The notes below the pieces were generated by a model. The model saw nothing but the letters and a program-made list of their open reading frames with translations. It had not been told where the DNA came from and searched no databases. Positions 31,305 through 40,471 of a stretch of 64,000 bases of DNA are shown in pieces. The translations under genes were made by a program, and so were the position numbers. Source of the DNA: a virus; the IMG/VR virus record IMGVR_UViG_3300043409_001462, positions 109,385 through 173,384 of that record. The stretch is one strand, 5' to 3'. Position 1 is the stretch's first letter. Every line of letters starts with the position of its first letter.

Positions 31305-32744
31305 ATGAGAGACAATCGCAGCTTAGAACAAAAGATTAGAAATATCGTACACGAATCAAATCGTAATACAGAGCTACGTAAAAAAGAACCTAATGTTGGT
31401 CGCCCAACAGGTGATAATAAGCTCGCGAAGCAGGGTCAAATTAAAACTAAAATTATTGATGAAGATAAAGAATGGGAAAAAGATTCAGCTGCTGTAAAAG
31501 CTTCTACAGATAAAAAATTCGTTAGTAAAATGGCAAACAAATGGGGCGAACGTGGTGGTGCATTTTTAAGTCATCCATCAATCACTGGCTCAGATAAAAG
31601 AGAAAAGAAAACAGTAAAAGAAGACAGCGAATATGGTATGGCTCGTAACGAATTAGAAACAGCCAAGCGTGCTATCGATAGATTAAATGCAAAGATGGGT
31701 AAAGGCGAAGGCGAACTCGAAGCTTGGGTGCAGTCTAAAATAACTAAAGCCGCTGATTACCTAGACACAGTTGCTGATTATATCGAAAGCGGATCAGTTA
31801 AAGAAGAAGTAATTGATGAAGACACAGCTGTCGCTAGCGTATCAACTAAAGATACACCAAAAGAACAGCCTGAAAGTAAGAACAAAAAAAAGGATGATGG
31901 TAAAGATTTGATGGAACCAGGCACCATCAAAGGTGGTAAAACAGAAGTTGATACAGAACCAACAACTGATGATCGCGCTGACGATGGTAAGAAAATTAAC
32001 AAAAACGAAAAAGCAACAAAAGCAGCTAATGCACAGGCTGGCGTCAAGGAGGAAACAATGAACAAAACTAAACATTTCGGACTGCCAGCTGATCTAATTG
32101 CAGCAGTTACAGAAGCACTTAAGGGTGATCAGCATAAGATTGATGCCAATAAGAATAATAAGATTGATTCTCATGATTTCAAACTTCTTAGAGGTAAGAA
32201 GAAGGTTGAAGAAGAAGTAGAAGAGCTTGATGAACGTGATGCTGGTAATAAAGCTAAGAAAGATGCTGCTGTTGCTTCTGTTGGTGCAGCAAACAAAGAC
32301 GAAAAGCATCTTACTACTAAAGGTACAGGAATTCGTGGTAGCGTAGCTGACAAGATTCGTGGTCGCGAAGTAACTTCTGGCAAGGATCGTATGAAAGAAG
32401 AAGTCGAATCGATCGAAAAGCTTTCAAAAGATACAATGAAATCTTACGAAGAAACTGATCCAGGTTTCTCAGAAGCTGAACTAGCCCGTATCGAAGAAAT
32501 CGCAAACAACATCGATGAAGTAGTAACAGCAAGAAAGCTTACACCAGCTGATAAGGCTGCAAGAGCAAAGTATCTTGAAGGTCATGCAGCAAAAATGGCT
32601 GGTATGGCTCATCATGCTATTAAGGGTGACGCAAAGTCATTCAAAGCTCGTAACACAGAACATGGCGATTATTCAAAAGAGCCAAGTAAAATGGCAGGTA
32701 TTGGTTTAGATTACACTTTAACAAAGCAAGATACCAAAAGATGA
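31305..32744 (+). CDS. late protein with EF-hand-like motif
   Basis: 479 aa, highly charged, low complexity, Lys/Glu/Asp-rich. HKIDANKNNKIDSHDFKLLR near residue ~270 resembles an EF-hand/dockerin calcium loop and is a motif I recall in other T4-like phage late proteins. C-terminal segment 405-450 is Ala-rich and helical. Probably a virion or internal-head protein. Confidence 0.62.
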   Translation: MRDNRSLEQKIRNIVHESNRNTELRKKEPNVGRPTGDNKLAKQGQIKTKIIDEDKEWEKDSAAVKASTDKKFVSKMANKWGERGGAFLSHPSITGSDKREKKTVKEDSEYGMARNELETAKRAIDRLNAKMGKGEGELEAWVQSKITKAADYLDTVADYIESGSVKEEVIDEDTAVASVSTKDTPKEQPESKNKKKDDGKDLMEPGTIKGGKTEVDTEPTTDDRADDGKKINKNEKATKAANAQAGVKEETMNKTKHFGLPADLIAAVTEALKGDQHKIDANKNNKIDSHDFKLLRGKKKVEEEVEELDERDAGNKAKKDAAVASVGAANKDEKHLTTKGTGIRGSVADKIRGREVTSGKDRMKEEVESIEKLSKDTMKSYEETDPGFSEAELARIEEIANNIDEVVTARKLTPADKAARAKYLEGHAAKMAGMAHHAIKGDAKSFKARNTEHGDYSKEPSKMAGIGLDYTLTKQDTKR

Positions 32745-33316
32745 AATCTTTCTCATCATTTATAACTGAGGCTAGAAGACCTAAGATTCGTCCCGATGCA
32801 AAACATGGGGACGAACCAGGTGTTACTGATAAGAGTAACAACATTGCAACAGTTAACATAACTGATGAGAAACTTCATGAACTTTCACCAGAGCTAGTTG
32901 GTAAAGTACACAAGGCTCGAGCTGTTGGTGGTAAGCCAAGCAAAACACTTGCAGCTAGTAAAACTCTTTCCGCTGCTGTAAGAAAAGCTTGGCTTAAAAC
33001 TAAAGCTGGTAAAATGAAAACTGAATCTGTTGGTTTAGATGTTACTGCAAAAACTCCTATCCCTCATGTGACCATTTCGAAAACATCTCGTAATAAAGCT
33101 ACTAATGCACCAGCTTCTGCTGCTTCTTCTCAGGCAGCTGCTACAAATAGATCTGCAGATCTACAAAAGAATGCTGAGAAAGAAAGAGAAGCTAAGAAAA
33201 AAGCTTCTCAATCTGAAATTGCAACAAGAAAAGTAGCTGAGAAATTACGTAAATCGACTGGTCTTAAACCACCTGAAGCACCAAAAGCAAAACAGATGGC
33301 TGCACCGAAAATTTAA
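32741..33316 (+). CDS. basic late protein, unknown
   Basis: 191 aa, ATGA overlap with previous gene. Lys/Ala/Ser-rich, disordered or coiled. Starts MKSFSSFITEARRPKIR, a SFxxFITEA N-terminus recurrent in T4-like phage late proteins. Confidence 0.65.
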   Translation: MKSFSSFITEARRPKIRPDAKHGDEPGVTDKSNNIATVNITDEKLHELSPELVGKVHKARAVGGKPSKTLAASKTLSAAVRKAWLKTKAGKMKTESVGLDVTAKTPIPHVTISKTSRNKATNAPASAASSQAAATNRSADLQKNAEKEREAKKKASQSEIATRKVAEKLRKSTGLKPPEAPKAKQMAAPKI

Positions 33317-33320
33317 AAAC

Positions 33321-33328
33321 AATAAATA
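33321..33328 (+). promoter_or_regulatory. T4 late-type promoter box (variant)
   Basis: AATAAATA 32 nt before the gene at 33360, with an AGGAGG ribosome site following. Confidence 0.5.
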
Positions 33329-33359
33329 GAAAAAACACTTTCTCTAGGAGGATATCTAA

Positions 33360-34121
33360 ATGGCACAATGGGGTAGAAACGATCAGGCTGTTACAGCTAA
33401 CACTAGTACTACTGTAGAAACATCAACTGGCGCACCAATCGGTACTTGGGCTCTCGTAAAAGGTAGCGGCAACGGTACAACACCAATCGCAATGACACCA
33501 AATGGACATTTTGGTAACACGTCATCAGGTTCAAGAGCATCTGTTGACGTTAATATGTTCGGTAACACAACTCCAGGCGCTTTTATTCCTGGCGCTGCTT
33601 ATGGTGTATTCGGAGCTGGTGCTGATTCTAGTGGAGCTGCTGGTATTGAATTGGCAGTCGATAATGCTGCTGGTCGTAAATTGACTCATGCTGGATGGCA
33701 GCTACGTAAAGCTGGCACTGGTCCAGTAATCGGTGTTTCTTTTACTGGCGGTGCTGCTACTGCTTATAATAATGCTGATATTCTTGTTGTTAGATCAACT
33801 CAGGCTGGTGGCAATGCAGCAATTTCAATGACTACTAACTCAACTGGTGGTAGTTTAACTCTAGCAATTACTAATGCTGGTGCTGGATTTCTTGTAACAT
33901 CAATTCCAACTTCAAACTTAGTAATCACTAACACAGCTGGTGGTACAGCTGCTGGTAACTCAACAGTAACTAACTTTGTTGTAACTGTTGGTGGTCGTGC
34001 TGGTCGTGTGCAGTATGAAACACTTGTAGCTATGGGATCTCTTGGCGCTCAAACTGCCGCTTATGGTACTGCAGCTGCTGTAGCTGATGCATCGGACGAC
34101 GCAATTCTTCCAGATGCCTAA
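33360..34121 (+). CDS. probable virion decoration/structural protein
   Basis: 253 aa, Gly/Ala/Thr-rich with repeated beta-strand segments (GGTAAGNSTVTNFVVTVGGRAG). N-terminus MAQWGRNDQAVTANTSTTVE is of a type found in structural proteins of aquatic T4-like phages. Strong AGGAGG site and late box suggest high late expression. Confidence 0.62.
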   Translation: MAQWGRNDQAVTANTSTTVETSTGAPIGTWALVKGSGNGTTPIAMTPNGHFGNTSSGSRASVDVNMFGNTTPGAFIPGAAYGVFGAGADSSGAAGIELAVDNAAGRKLTHAGWQLRKAGTGPVIGVSFTGGAATAYNNADILVVRSTQAGGNAAISMTTNSTGGSLTLAITNAGAGFLVTSIPTSNLVITNTAGGTAAGNSTVTNFVVTVGGRAGRVQYETLVAMGSLGAQTAAYGTAAAVADASDDAILPDA

Positions 34122-34137
34122 TAGTTAGGACTAACTG

Positions 34138-35283
34138 ATGGCTAATGATTCAAAAAAAGTATCGGAATTAACTGTTACTACTAGTCTATCTGCAAATGAT
34201 AGACTAGTAGTTCTTACCAATCCGAACACTTCTGGCGCCGCTGTAAAAACTATTACATCAACTACTTTTGCGAATTCTGTAGTTAATTATATACCAAAAG
34301 CTAACAGTTCTGTTCTTGGAATTGTTAGAGTAGGTAATAACATTGTATCTGTTAATGGTGTCATAAGCACTTCATATTCTCTTCCAAATTCAAGTATAGT
34401 AGGTTATATTTTAACAGTTAATTCTTCTGGTAATTCTGCATGGAGTGCATTTACTGGAGTAAATAATGTTAGAAGTATTTTTAGTGGTACTTCTAACAGT
34501 GTATCATCAGAAGATAGTGTATTATTAGTTAATCCATATGTTTCTGGTGCTAACGTTACTATTATTCTTCCAATCGAAAGCGCTATTGAAGGTAAAGAAA
34601 TTCTTATTAAGAATGTAGACGCTACAGGAAACAAAAAAGTAAGAATTACAACTGATGATGTTGGTAATGCTTATCTTGAAGATCCAATAACTGGTAGCTT
34701 TGTTACATATTATGATTTGATTGAAACAGGTCAAGCCGAAACATGGATTCATGATGGTAATGTTTATCGTCATTTAAACACAGCACGTGCTACTCCTATT
34801 TTCTATACTAACGCAAACACATACGCACAAGTTGTTATCAAAAATGCTTCTGCTGGTAATAATGCTTCTTCTGATCTAGTTTTATATAATAATGCTGGTG
34901 ACGAAGCAGCTGGTGCTGGTCCGTATATTGATTTAGGTATCAATAGTAATACGTATTCGAATTCATCATATAGTATTGGTGGATTTAGCGACGGATATCT
35001 ATTCAACGTTGGCGGTAATCTTACCGTTGGTACATCAGATGATAAATCTATCATTTTCCATGCTAATGGAACAACTGTAGATAAAAGAGTATTGACTATT
35101 AATAGTACAGCTGTAAGTATTAATAGTACTTCAGTATCGATAGCTGGTTTATTACAAGCACCACAAAGTACAAAACAAAACAACTCTACTGGAACTGTTG
35201 GACAAATTTGCTGGGATGGTAGCTATATATATGTATGCACTGCAACGAACGTTTGGAAAAGAGCAACACTTAACACATTTTAA
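34138..35283 (+). CDS. probable tail-fibre or adhesin protein
   Basis: 381 aa, Ser/Asn/Val-rich beta-structured. Starts MANDSKKVSELTVTTSLSANDRLVVLTNP, a common start of phage tail-fibre proteins; ends with a QNNSTGTVGQICWDGSYIYVC motif typical of fibre C-terminal caps. Confidence 0.65.
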   Translation: MANDSKKVSELTVTTSLSANDRLVVLTNPNTSGAAVKTITSTTFANSVVNYIPKANSSVLGIVRVGNNIVSVNGVISTSYSLPNSSIVGYILTVNSSGNSAWSAFTGVNNVRSIFSGTSNSVSSEDSVLLVNPYVSGANVTIILPIESAIEGKEILIKNVDATGNKKVRITTDDVGNAYLEDPITGSFVTYYDLIETGQAETWIHDGNVYRHLNTARATPIFYTNANTYAQVVIKNASAGNNASSDLVLYNNAGDEAAGAGPYIDLGINSNTYSNSSYSIGGFSDGYLFNVGGNLTVGTSDDKSIIFHANGTTVDKRVLTINSTAVSINSTSVSIAGLLQAPQSTKQNNSTGTVGQICWDGSYIYVCTATNVWKRATLNTF

Positions 35284-35293
35284 AGTAACATGA

Positions 35294-35695
35294 ATGATTT
35301 TTGAGAATTTGACTGATGATAATTTTTTAATTTATTGTGCTAAACATTATGATAACCCTCAGTGTCATTCAACTGAAGAGTTTATGGAAGACTTGAAACG
35401 CATAAAGTATATTAAAAAATTGATAACAAGATACGTAGAGAATGGTGATTTGAAAGAGAGATTAATTCTCAATCATCTTACCATTCTCTATAATGTTTTT
35501 GGGGCTGAACATTTATGTAGAATATTATACCTTAAAATGAAGCCGCAGTATAGTTATATTAAACCGTTTTTAATTATGTTAAATATAATACCAGAGCGAT
35601 TGTTTAATATAAAAGACGAAAAGATTATCGACACTAATACAATTCCAATGGACGAAAACATCGTCAAGATTTTAAGAGCATTATCAAATGGATAA
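35294..35695 (+). CDS. conserved T4-like phage protein
   Basis: 133 aa, helical. FENLTDDNFLIYCAKHYDNPQC and RYVENGDLKERLILNHLTILYN recall a conserved uncharacterised family in T4-like marine phages. Overlaps the next gene by 8 nt. Confidence 0.65.
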   Translation: MIFENLTDDNFLIYCAKHYDNPQCHSTEEFMEDLKRIKYIKKLITRYVENGDLKERLILNHLTILYNVFGAEHLCRILYLKMKPQYSYIKPFLIMLNIIPERLFNIKDEKIIDTNTIPMDENIVKILRALSNG

Positions 35696-35846
35696 AAAGT
35701 TAGTAAAAGAAGATGGTATTGCTCCTAGTGCAGTAAACGCTACTAGTCCAGCTGTTGCTGGAACTGCTGGTGATATAACATGGGCGAAACAGAAAAAAAA
35801 ACTTCGTGTTATAACCAGGCAGAACCCAAATGGCACCAACTGTTGA
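35688..35846 (+). CDS. 52-aa protein, unknown
   Basis: Starts inside the previous gene and ends inside the next, both in other frames. DGIAPSAVNATSPAVAGTAGDI resembles small late proteins of T4-like phages with an APxNAVG-type motif. Basic C-terminus. Confidence 0.55.
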   Translation: MDKKLVKEDGIAPSAVNATSPAVAGTAGDITWAKQKKKLRVITRQNPNGTNC

Positions 35847-36204
35847 TCGTATTGATTCAATAATTGAAAAATTATCGTTAATTGCAATTGATTTAAAATC
35901 AATGATAGCAGTTCATGAGCAACGTATAAATCAGCAAGAAAAAGCTTCTATAGATATACAAATATCAGTTGAAAAACGTCGTGAAGAATTGGATATAAAA
36001 TTGAAAGATGTATACGATACGATTCGTGAAAGAGATGATAAACTTTTTGCTGAAATTAGAGCAAGTAGAGAAGAGCATAACAAACACTATCAATGTTTAA
36101 ATGAAAAATTTACATCCATTCAAAAAATTATATGGATGGCTATAGGTGGTGGTATTGTGCTAGGATATGCACTGTCTTTTATTACAAATTATTTAAAATT
36201 CTAG
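35830..36204 (+). CDS. coiled-coil protein with C-terminal membrane helix (XhlA-like)
   Basis: 124 aa. Long coiled coil (~10-98) then one membrane helix (WMAIGGGIVLGYALSFITNYL) at the C-terminus. The plan matches haemolysin XhlA-type holin partners; could be lysis-related or structural. Confidence 0.6.
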   Translation: MAPTVDRIDSIIEKLSLIAIDLKSMIAVHEQRINQQEKASIDIQISVEKRREELDIKLKDVYDTIRERDDKLFAEIRASREEHNKHYQCLNEKFTSIQKIIWMAIGGGIVLGYALSFITNYLKF

Positions 36205-36218
36205 GACAATAATAACCC

Positions 36219-36247
36219 TTTACTTTTTCCTATTATACCAGTATAAT
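36219..36247 (+). promoter_or_regulatory. sigma70-type promoter for primase
   Basis: TTTACT, 17-nt spacer, TATAAT (36242-36247). Confidence 0.75.
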
Positions 36248-36279
36248 TCTATGTGAGACTGTGATATAGGAGATAAGTT

Positions 36280-37305
36280 ATGGACTGGATTGAGAATAAA
36301 TACTTGATGTTGATTTCAAGTCGACTCGAGAGATTTAAAAGAAAATCAGGAAACGTGTTTAACTTTCGTTGTCCGATTTGTGGTGACTCAGAAACACATA
36401 AAAATAAAACTCGTGGATACATATATGATAAGAAAGGTAAGTCGCTTTTCCACTGTCATAACTGCAATGCCACAATGGGCTTGAGTAATCTAATCAAATC
36501 AATAGATCAAGTTCTCTATAATGAGATGCAGCTTGAAAAGCTAAGAGGCGAAAAAACACCAGAGCAAACAGAGCTTGAATCGTTCGTAGAAAAAATGAAG
36601 AAACCTATCTTTATGAAAGAAGGTCCATTGAAAGGACTTAAGAAGGTTTCGCAGCTATCGCCAGACCATAGAGTAAAGAAGCTGGTTGACGCTCGTAAAA
36701 TTCCTAACCCATATCACGCCAAGTTATTTTCTTGCCCCAATTTTAAACAGTTTACAAACAATTTGATTCCTAATAAGTTCGATGAGGAATCTATTGCAAG
36801 AGATGAAACACGTTTATTGATTCCATTTTTTGACAAAGAAAAGAGGTTACATGCTTACCAAGGTCGCGCATTGGGTGACTCCAAAGTTAAATATATTACG
36901 ATTATTCTTGATGATTCAGTCCCTAAATTGTATGGCTTGGATAGTGTCGATTTTACAAAAACTTTATATGTTTTTGAAGGTCCGATTGACTCCATGTTCA
37001 TACCTAACTCAATCGCTACTGCGGGTGGTGATTTGGTTAGTTCTATTGGAATGTACGGTGATAAAAAAAATATCGTTATTGTCTATGACAACGAACCAAG
37101 ATCAAAAGACACAATAAAAAAGCTTGACAAAGCGATCATGCAGGGGTATAATATTGTAATATGGCCTGATAACCTAGAGCATAAAGACATCAACGATATG
37201 GTTCTTGCAGGTATGAGTTCTGAGTTTATTACGCATATTTTGAAAACAAATACCTACCGAGATCTAGCTGCCAAGCTAGCGCTAACTAAATGGAGCAAAG
37301 TGTGA
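36280..37305 (+). CDS. DNA primase (T4 gp61-like)
   Basis: 341 aa. Zinc ribbon CPICGD...HCHNC (~27-64), then TOPRIM motifs FEGPIDSMF (Glu) and IVYDNEPRSKD (Asp). Synthesises primers with the helicase at 23870. Followed by coupled small genes. Confidence 0.93.
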   Translation: MDWIENKYLMLISSRLERFKRKSGNVFNFRCPICGDSETHKNKTRGYIYDKKGKSLFHCHNCNATMGLSNLIKSIDQVLYNEMQLEKLRGEKTPEQTELESFVEKMKKPIFMKEGPLKGLKKVSQLSPDHRVKKLVDARKIPNPYHAKLFSCPNFKQFTNNLIPNKFDEESIARDETRLLIPFFDKEKRLHAYQGRALGDSKVKYITIILDDSVPKLYGLDSVDFTKTLYVFEGPIDSMFIPNSIATAGGDLVSSIGMYGDKKNIVIVYDNEPRSKDTIKKLDKAIMQGYNIVIWPDNLEHKDINDMVLAGMSSEFITHILKTNTYRDLAAKLALTKWSKV

Positions 37306-37715
37306 TGGAAGATGATATCGTTAGTCGTATCGATAAGCTGATACTTGGTTGGGAACGAGAGTATGGTATCACCAACAAGACGATGGTTGATGCTATGTTA
37401 ACAATCATTGATTTGCGTTCTAAGATTCCTGGATACGATGATCTTCATACAATTATCGAAAAGCAAGAAGAAGAAATTCATATGCTTCGCGCTCAGTGTC
37501 TTATTCGTAAAGATATGATTGAAAAGCTTAAGTCAGGTCCTGGTGGCATCATGGAAATGAAACAAACTATTGCTGATCTAGAAAAGTACCGTAACCTCGT
37601 AGAGTTTATCGCCAATGACTATATCGAGTTGAGTTATGAGAAAGCTCAATGTCAGCGTGATGATTGGCGCAAGCGTTGTAATAAACTTATAAAGGAATTA
37701 AATAATGGCATATAG
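37305..37715 (+). CDS. coiled-coil protein, unknown
   Basis: 136 aa, ATG overlaps the primase stop (TGATG). Helical, IIEKQEEEIHMLRAQCLIRKD coiled coil in the middle. Unknown role. Confidence 0.66.
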   Translation: MEDDIVSRIDKLILGWEREYGITNKTMVDAMLTIIDLRSKIPGYDDLHTIIEKQEEEIHMLRAQCLIRKDMIEKLKSGPGGIMEMKQTIADLEKYRNLVEFIANDYIELSYEKAQCQRDDWRKRCNKLIKELNNGI

Positions 37716-37929
37716 TCAAACAGGCAATCCATTGAAAGATGATTTGCTTTTTAAATTGTTTCAAGATCATGTTAGGCAAGAGCTTCGAACAGCATTAACG
37801 CCTGTAATTGAACAGGTTGTTGATAGCTGTATTGATAAAGCTATTGATAGTATGGGTGTTACGATTCATAGTTATTATGATCATACTGGTCTTGGGCAAG
37901 TAGTCAAGATCATTATGGAAAAGAAATGA
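37705..37929 (+). CDS. small helical protein, unknown
   Basis: 74 aa, AAGGA site, overlaps both neighbours. No recognised domain. Confidence 0.65.
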   Translation: MAYSQTGNPLKDDLLFKLFQDHVRQELRTALTPVIEQVVDSCIDKAIDSMGVTIHSYYDHTGLGQVVKIIMEKK

Positions 37930-38306
37930 CAAAAATAGATAGATTGGTTTTAGGTGCATATATGACTGGATACAAATCTAAAAAAATGCTGGCCGAAAGC
38001 CGCGAACCAGACGTACCTGATGTAGATTATCATTATAGAGAGACAAGTGATATGATTATGGAAAAGGCTAACTCTGATTTGTTCTACAATCTTCGTCATT
38101 TGAAGATGTTTAAAGAACGTACTAAGATGGAAAAGTCCCGTTGGTTTATTACCTGGGATGATGGTGATAGAATTATCGTTCATGACGACCGTAAGCAAGT
38201 TATTTGTGAACTCGATGATATTGTAATGGCTGAGTATATTTGCTCACTACATAATATGTCTTTTATGTTAATTAAGGAAGTGGAGCAAAAATATGAAACT
38301 TGTTAA
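37926..38306 (+). CDS. small protein, unknown
   Basis: 126 aa, ATGA overlap with the previous gene. No recognised domain. Confidence 0.66.
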   Translation: MTKIDRLVLGAYMTGYKSKKMLAESREPDVPDVDYHYRETSDMIMEKANSDLFYNLRHLKMFKERTKMEKSRWFITWDDGDRIIVHDDRKQVICELDDIVMAEYICSLHNMSFMLIKEVEQKYETC

Positions 38307-38508
38307 ATTTACAAATAACAATGAACAGTTAAAGGGTATGCCTGTTTATTTGATGGACGAACATATCGTTTCTGTATTTGAAATGCCAACAGAAGGTGGT
38401 AGTTTAGTTACTTCTATCTATGGTATCCGTGGTGATACATGGTATGTTGAGGAAGGTTTAAAGGAAGTTGTTGATATTGTTAATGGGAGAATAATTGATG
38501 CCCGCTAA
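38293..38508 (+). CDS. small protein, unknown
   Basis: 71 aa, GTGGAG site. SH3-like beta-rich sequence. Overlaps thyX by 11 nt. Confidence 0.64.
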   Translation: MKLVKFTNNNEQLKGMPVYLMDEHIVSVFEMPTEGGSLVTSIYGIRGDTWYVEEGLKEVVDIVNGRIIDAR

Positions 38509-39211
38509 AATTATTGCTGTTACACAGCCATTGATACATAAAAGTGGCGATGTTATATATGACGAATCTGGATTTATTATTGGTGAGGCTGATGGTTTAA
38601 AACTTACAGTCGATGAATTTATCGCCTATGTTGCTCGTGTATCTAATCCAGGTAATCAACATAACACCTTGACTGCACCAAAGCTGCTTCGTTATCTTGC
38701 CAAGCATAAGCACTGGTCGCCATTCGAGATGGTTAATGTGGTTATGGAGATAAATACGACTAGAGATATTGGTCGTCAGATCCTTCGCCATCGTTCCTTC
38801 ACCTTCCAGGAGTTTAGTCAACGCTATGCAGATCCAACCAAAGATATGGGGTTTACCGTTCGTGAAGCCCGTTTACAAGATATATCCAATCGACAAAATT
38901 CCGTCGAAACGGACGATGAAGCAATTCAAAAAAGATGGATTGACCAACAAAATTGGGTCAGAGAACTCTCAATGCAAGTCTATCAGGAAGCAATCGCAAA
39001 CGGAATTGCCAAGGAGCAAGCACGTGCTGTCTTACCAGAAGGACTTATTCTTAGCCGCATGTATATGGCTGGCAGTCTTCGCTCTTGGATTCATTATTGC
39101 CAACTGAGATCTGGTATTGAAACGCAGAAAGAACATCGTGAAATTGCTCTTGATGCTTGGTATCAGATTACTGAGCACTTCCCATCTCTTAAGGATGCCC
39201 TGGATATATAA
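38498..39211 (+). CDS. thyX: flavin-dependent thymidylate synthase
   Basis: 237 aa from the ATG with GGGAG 8 nt upstream. ThyX signature RHRSFTFQEFSQRY (~97-110) and the substrate-binding SRMYMAGSLRSWIHY segment. Makes dTMP from dUMP with FADH2 and methylene-THF for phage DNA synthesis. Ends in the late box of the curli-like operon. Confidence 0.95.
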   Translation: MPAKIIAVTQPLIHKSGDVIYDESGFIIGEADGLKLTVDEFIAYVARVSNPGNQHNTLTAPKLLRYLAKHKHWSPFEMVNVVMEINTTRDIGRQILRHRSFTFQEFSQRYADPTKDMGFTVREARLQDISNRQNSVETDDEAIQKRWIDQQNWVRELSMQVYQEAIANGIAKEQARAVLPEGLILSRMYMAGSLRSWIHYCQLRSGIETQKEHREIALDAWYQITEHFPSLKDALDI

Positions 39212-39214
39212 ATA
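39207..39214 (+). promoter_or_regulatory. T4 late-type promoter of curli-like operon
   Basis: TATAAATA overlapping the thyX stop, 19 nt before the csgF-like start; GGAG site follows. Confidence 0.7.
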
Positions 39215-39233
39215 GTGGGTAACGGAGATTAAC

Positions 39234-39671
39234 ATGAAGAAATTAGCGTTCATATTCTTTCTAATTTCTTCTGTTTCTTTTGCTGGTGAAATTCAATTTG
39301 GATTCAAGAGTCCATCATTTAACGGTGTAGGATACTCTTCTCATGTTCTTACTATTGAAAACTTAGAAGCAACAAGAAAGCAGAAGATATTCGACGATAG
39401 AAAATCAGCTGCTGAAAAGGCTGCTTCTGATGCAAAGAATACGAACCTAGCTAAGTTTCTCAATAACTTAGAGAGTCGTATATACGCTACTATTTCTCAA
39501 AATATTGCTTCCGAATTGTTTAAAGACGGGGGAGCATCGGCAGGTGAATTTAATATCCAAGGTAATAACTTACAGTGGGTTTCTGATGGTTCAACTATTA
39601 CGTTACGAATAACTGATCCAGGTGGAAGTGTGACGCAAGTGGTTGTACCTTATGGGAGTTTGGCATGGTAA
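39234..39671 (+). CDS. csgF: CsgF-like curli assembly protein
   Basis: 145 aa. Sec signal peptide (MKKLAFIFFLISSVSFAG), then EIQFGFKSPSFNGVGY, which matches the mature N-terminus of CsgF that inserts into the CsgG pore; next a helical region (NLESRIYATISQNIASELF) and a C-terminal beta sheet. In bacteria CsgF sits at the outer face of the CsgG channel and helps nucleate curli. Overlaps csgG by 7 nt. Confidence 0.85.
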   Translation: MKKLAFIFFLISSVSFAGEIQFGFKSPSFNGVGYSSHVLTIENLEATRKQKIFDDRKSAAEKAASDAKNTNLAKFLNNLESRIYATISQNIASELFKDGGASAGEFNIQGNNLQWVSDGSTITLRITDPGGSVTQVVVPYGSLAW

Positions 39672-40471
39672 AGTATACAGCTATAGTATTAGCTTTGTTA
39701 CTTGGTGGATGTACTGGTAAGCAAGTAACAACACAATCTGTTGTTGAAGCTGAGGTTGATGCGCCTGAGATTATAACTCACAAGCGTTTCAACGAGATTG
39801 TCAACATTACACCACCAGTTGGGGATCCTATTCCAATTGCAGTTTATCGCTTTCAAGATATGTCTGGTCAACGTAAGCCTAATAACAATTATGCATCATT
39901 GAGCTCTGCTGTTACTCAGGGCGGTGATGTATTTCTTATCAAGGCATTACAGGACGCTGGTAAGGGTAAATGGTTTCAACCTGTAGAGCGTGTTGGTCTC
40001 GAGAATTTAGTTAAAGAGCGTCAGCTTATTCGCTCGCAGAGAGAAACATATGAAAAGGATCAGGCAAAGCCACTGGTACCTCTTATTGTAGCAGGAGTTA
40101 TGATTGATGGTGGAATTGTCGGTTATGATACTAATATGGGTACTGGTGGTATTGGCGCTCGCTTTCTTGGAATAGGTGTCGACCAACAGTATCGTAAAGA
40201 TGAAATAACAGTTATGGTTCGATTGATCTCAGTCAACACTGGTGAGATATTAATATCAACTGGAGCTACTAAAACTATCTATTCTACAGGAACTAACTTA
40301 AACTTGATGAAGTTTGTTGATGCTGGTACTAAGTCGTTTGAACTTGAGGCTGGTTCTTCCGTCAACGAGCCTACAACATATGCTGTTAGAATAGCTATTG
40401 AAGCAGCTATTGTTGATATGATTAAAGAAGGCGTAAAGAAGAAAATCTGGGCTTATAAGAAAGGAAAATAA
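39665..40471 (+). CDS. csgG: CsgG-like outer-membrane curli secretion lipoprotein
   Basis: 268 aa. Lipobox LGGC near residue 16. Strong CsgG signatures: PIPIAVYRFQDMSGQRKP, SSAVTQGGDVFLIKAL, WFQPVERVGLENLVKERQLIR and the later barrel-forming region. CsgG forms a nonameric outer-membrane channel that exports unfolded curlin. Lies between csgF and a curlin-repeat gene. Confidence 0.9.
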   Translation: MVKYTAIVLALLLGGCTGKQVTTQSVVEAEVDAPEIITHKRFNEIVNITPPVGDPIPIAVYRFQDMSGQRKPNNNYASLSSAVTQGGDVFLIKALQDAGKGKWFQPVERVGLENLVKERQLIRSQRETYEKDQAKPLVPLIVAGVMIDGGIVGYDTNMGTGGIGARFLGIGVDQQYRKDEITVMVRLISVNTGEILISTGATKTIYSTGTNLNLMKFVDAGTKSFELEAGSSVNEPTTYAVRIAIEAAIVDMIKEGVKKKIWAYKKGK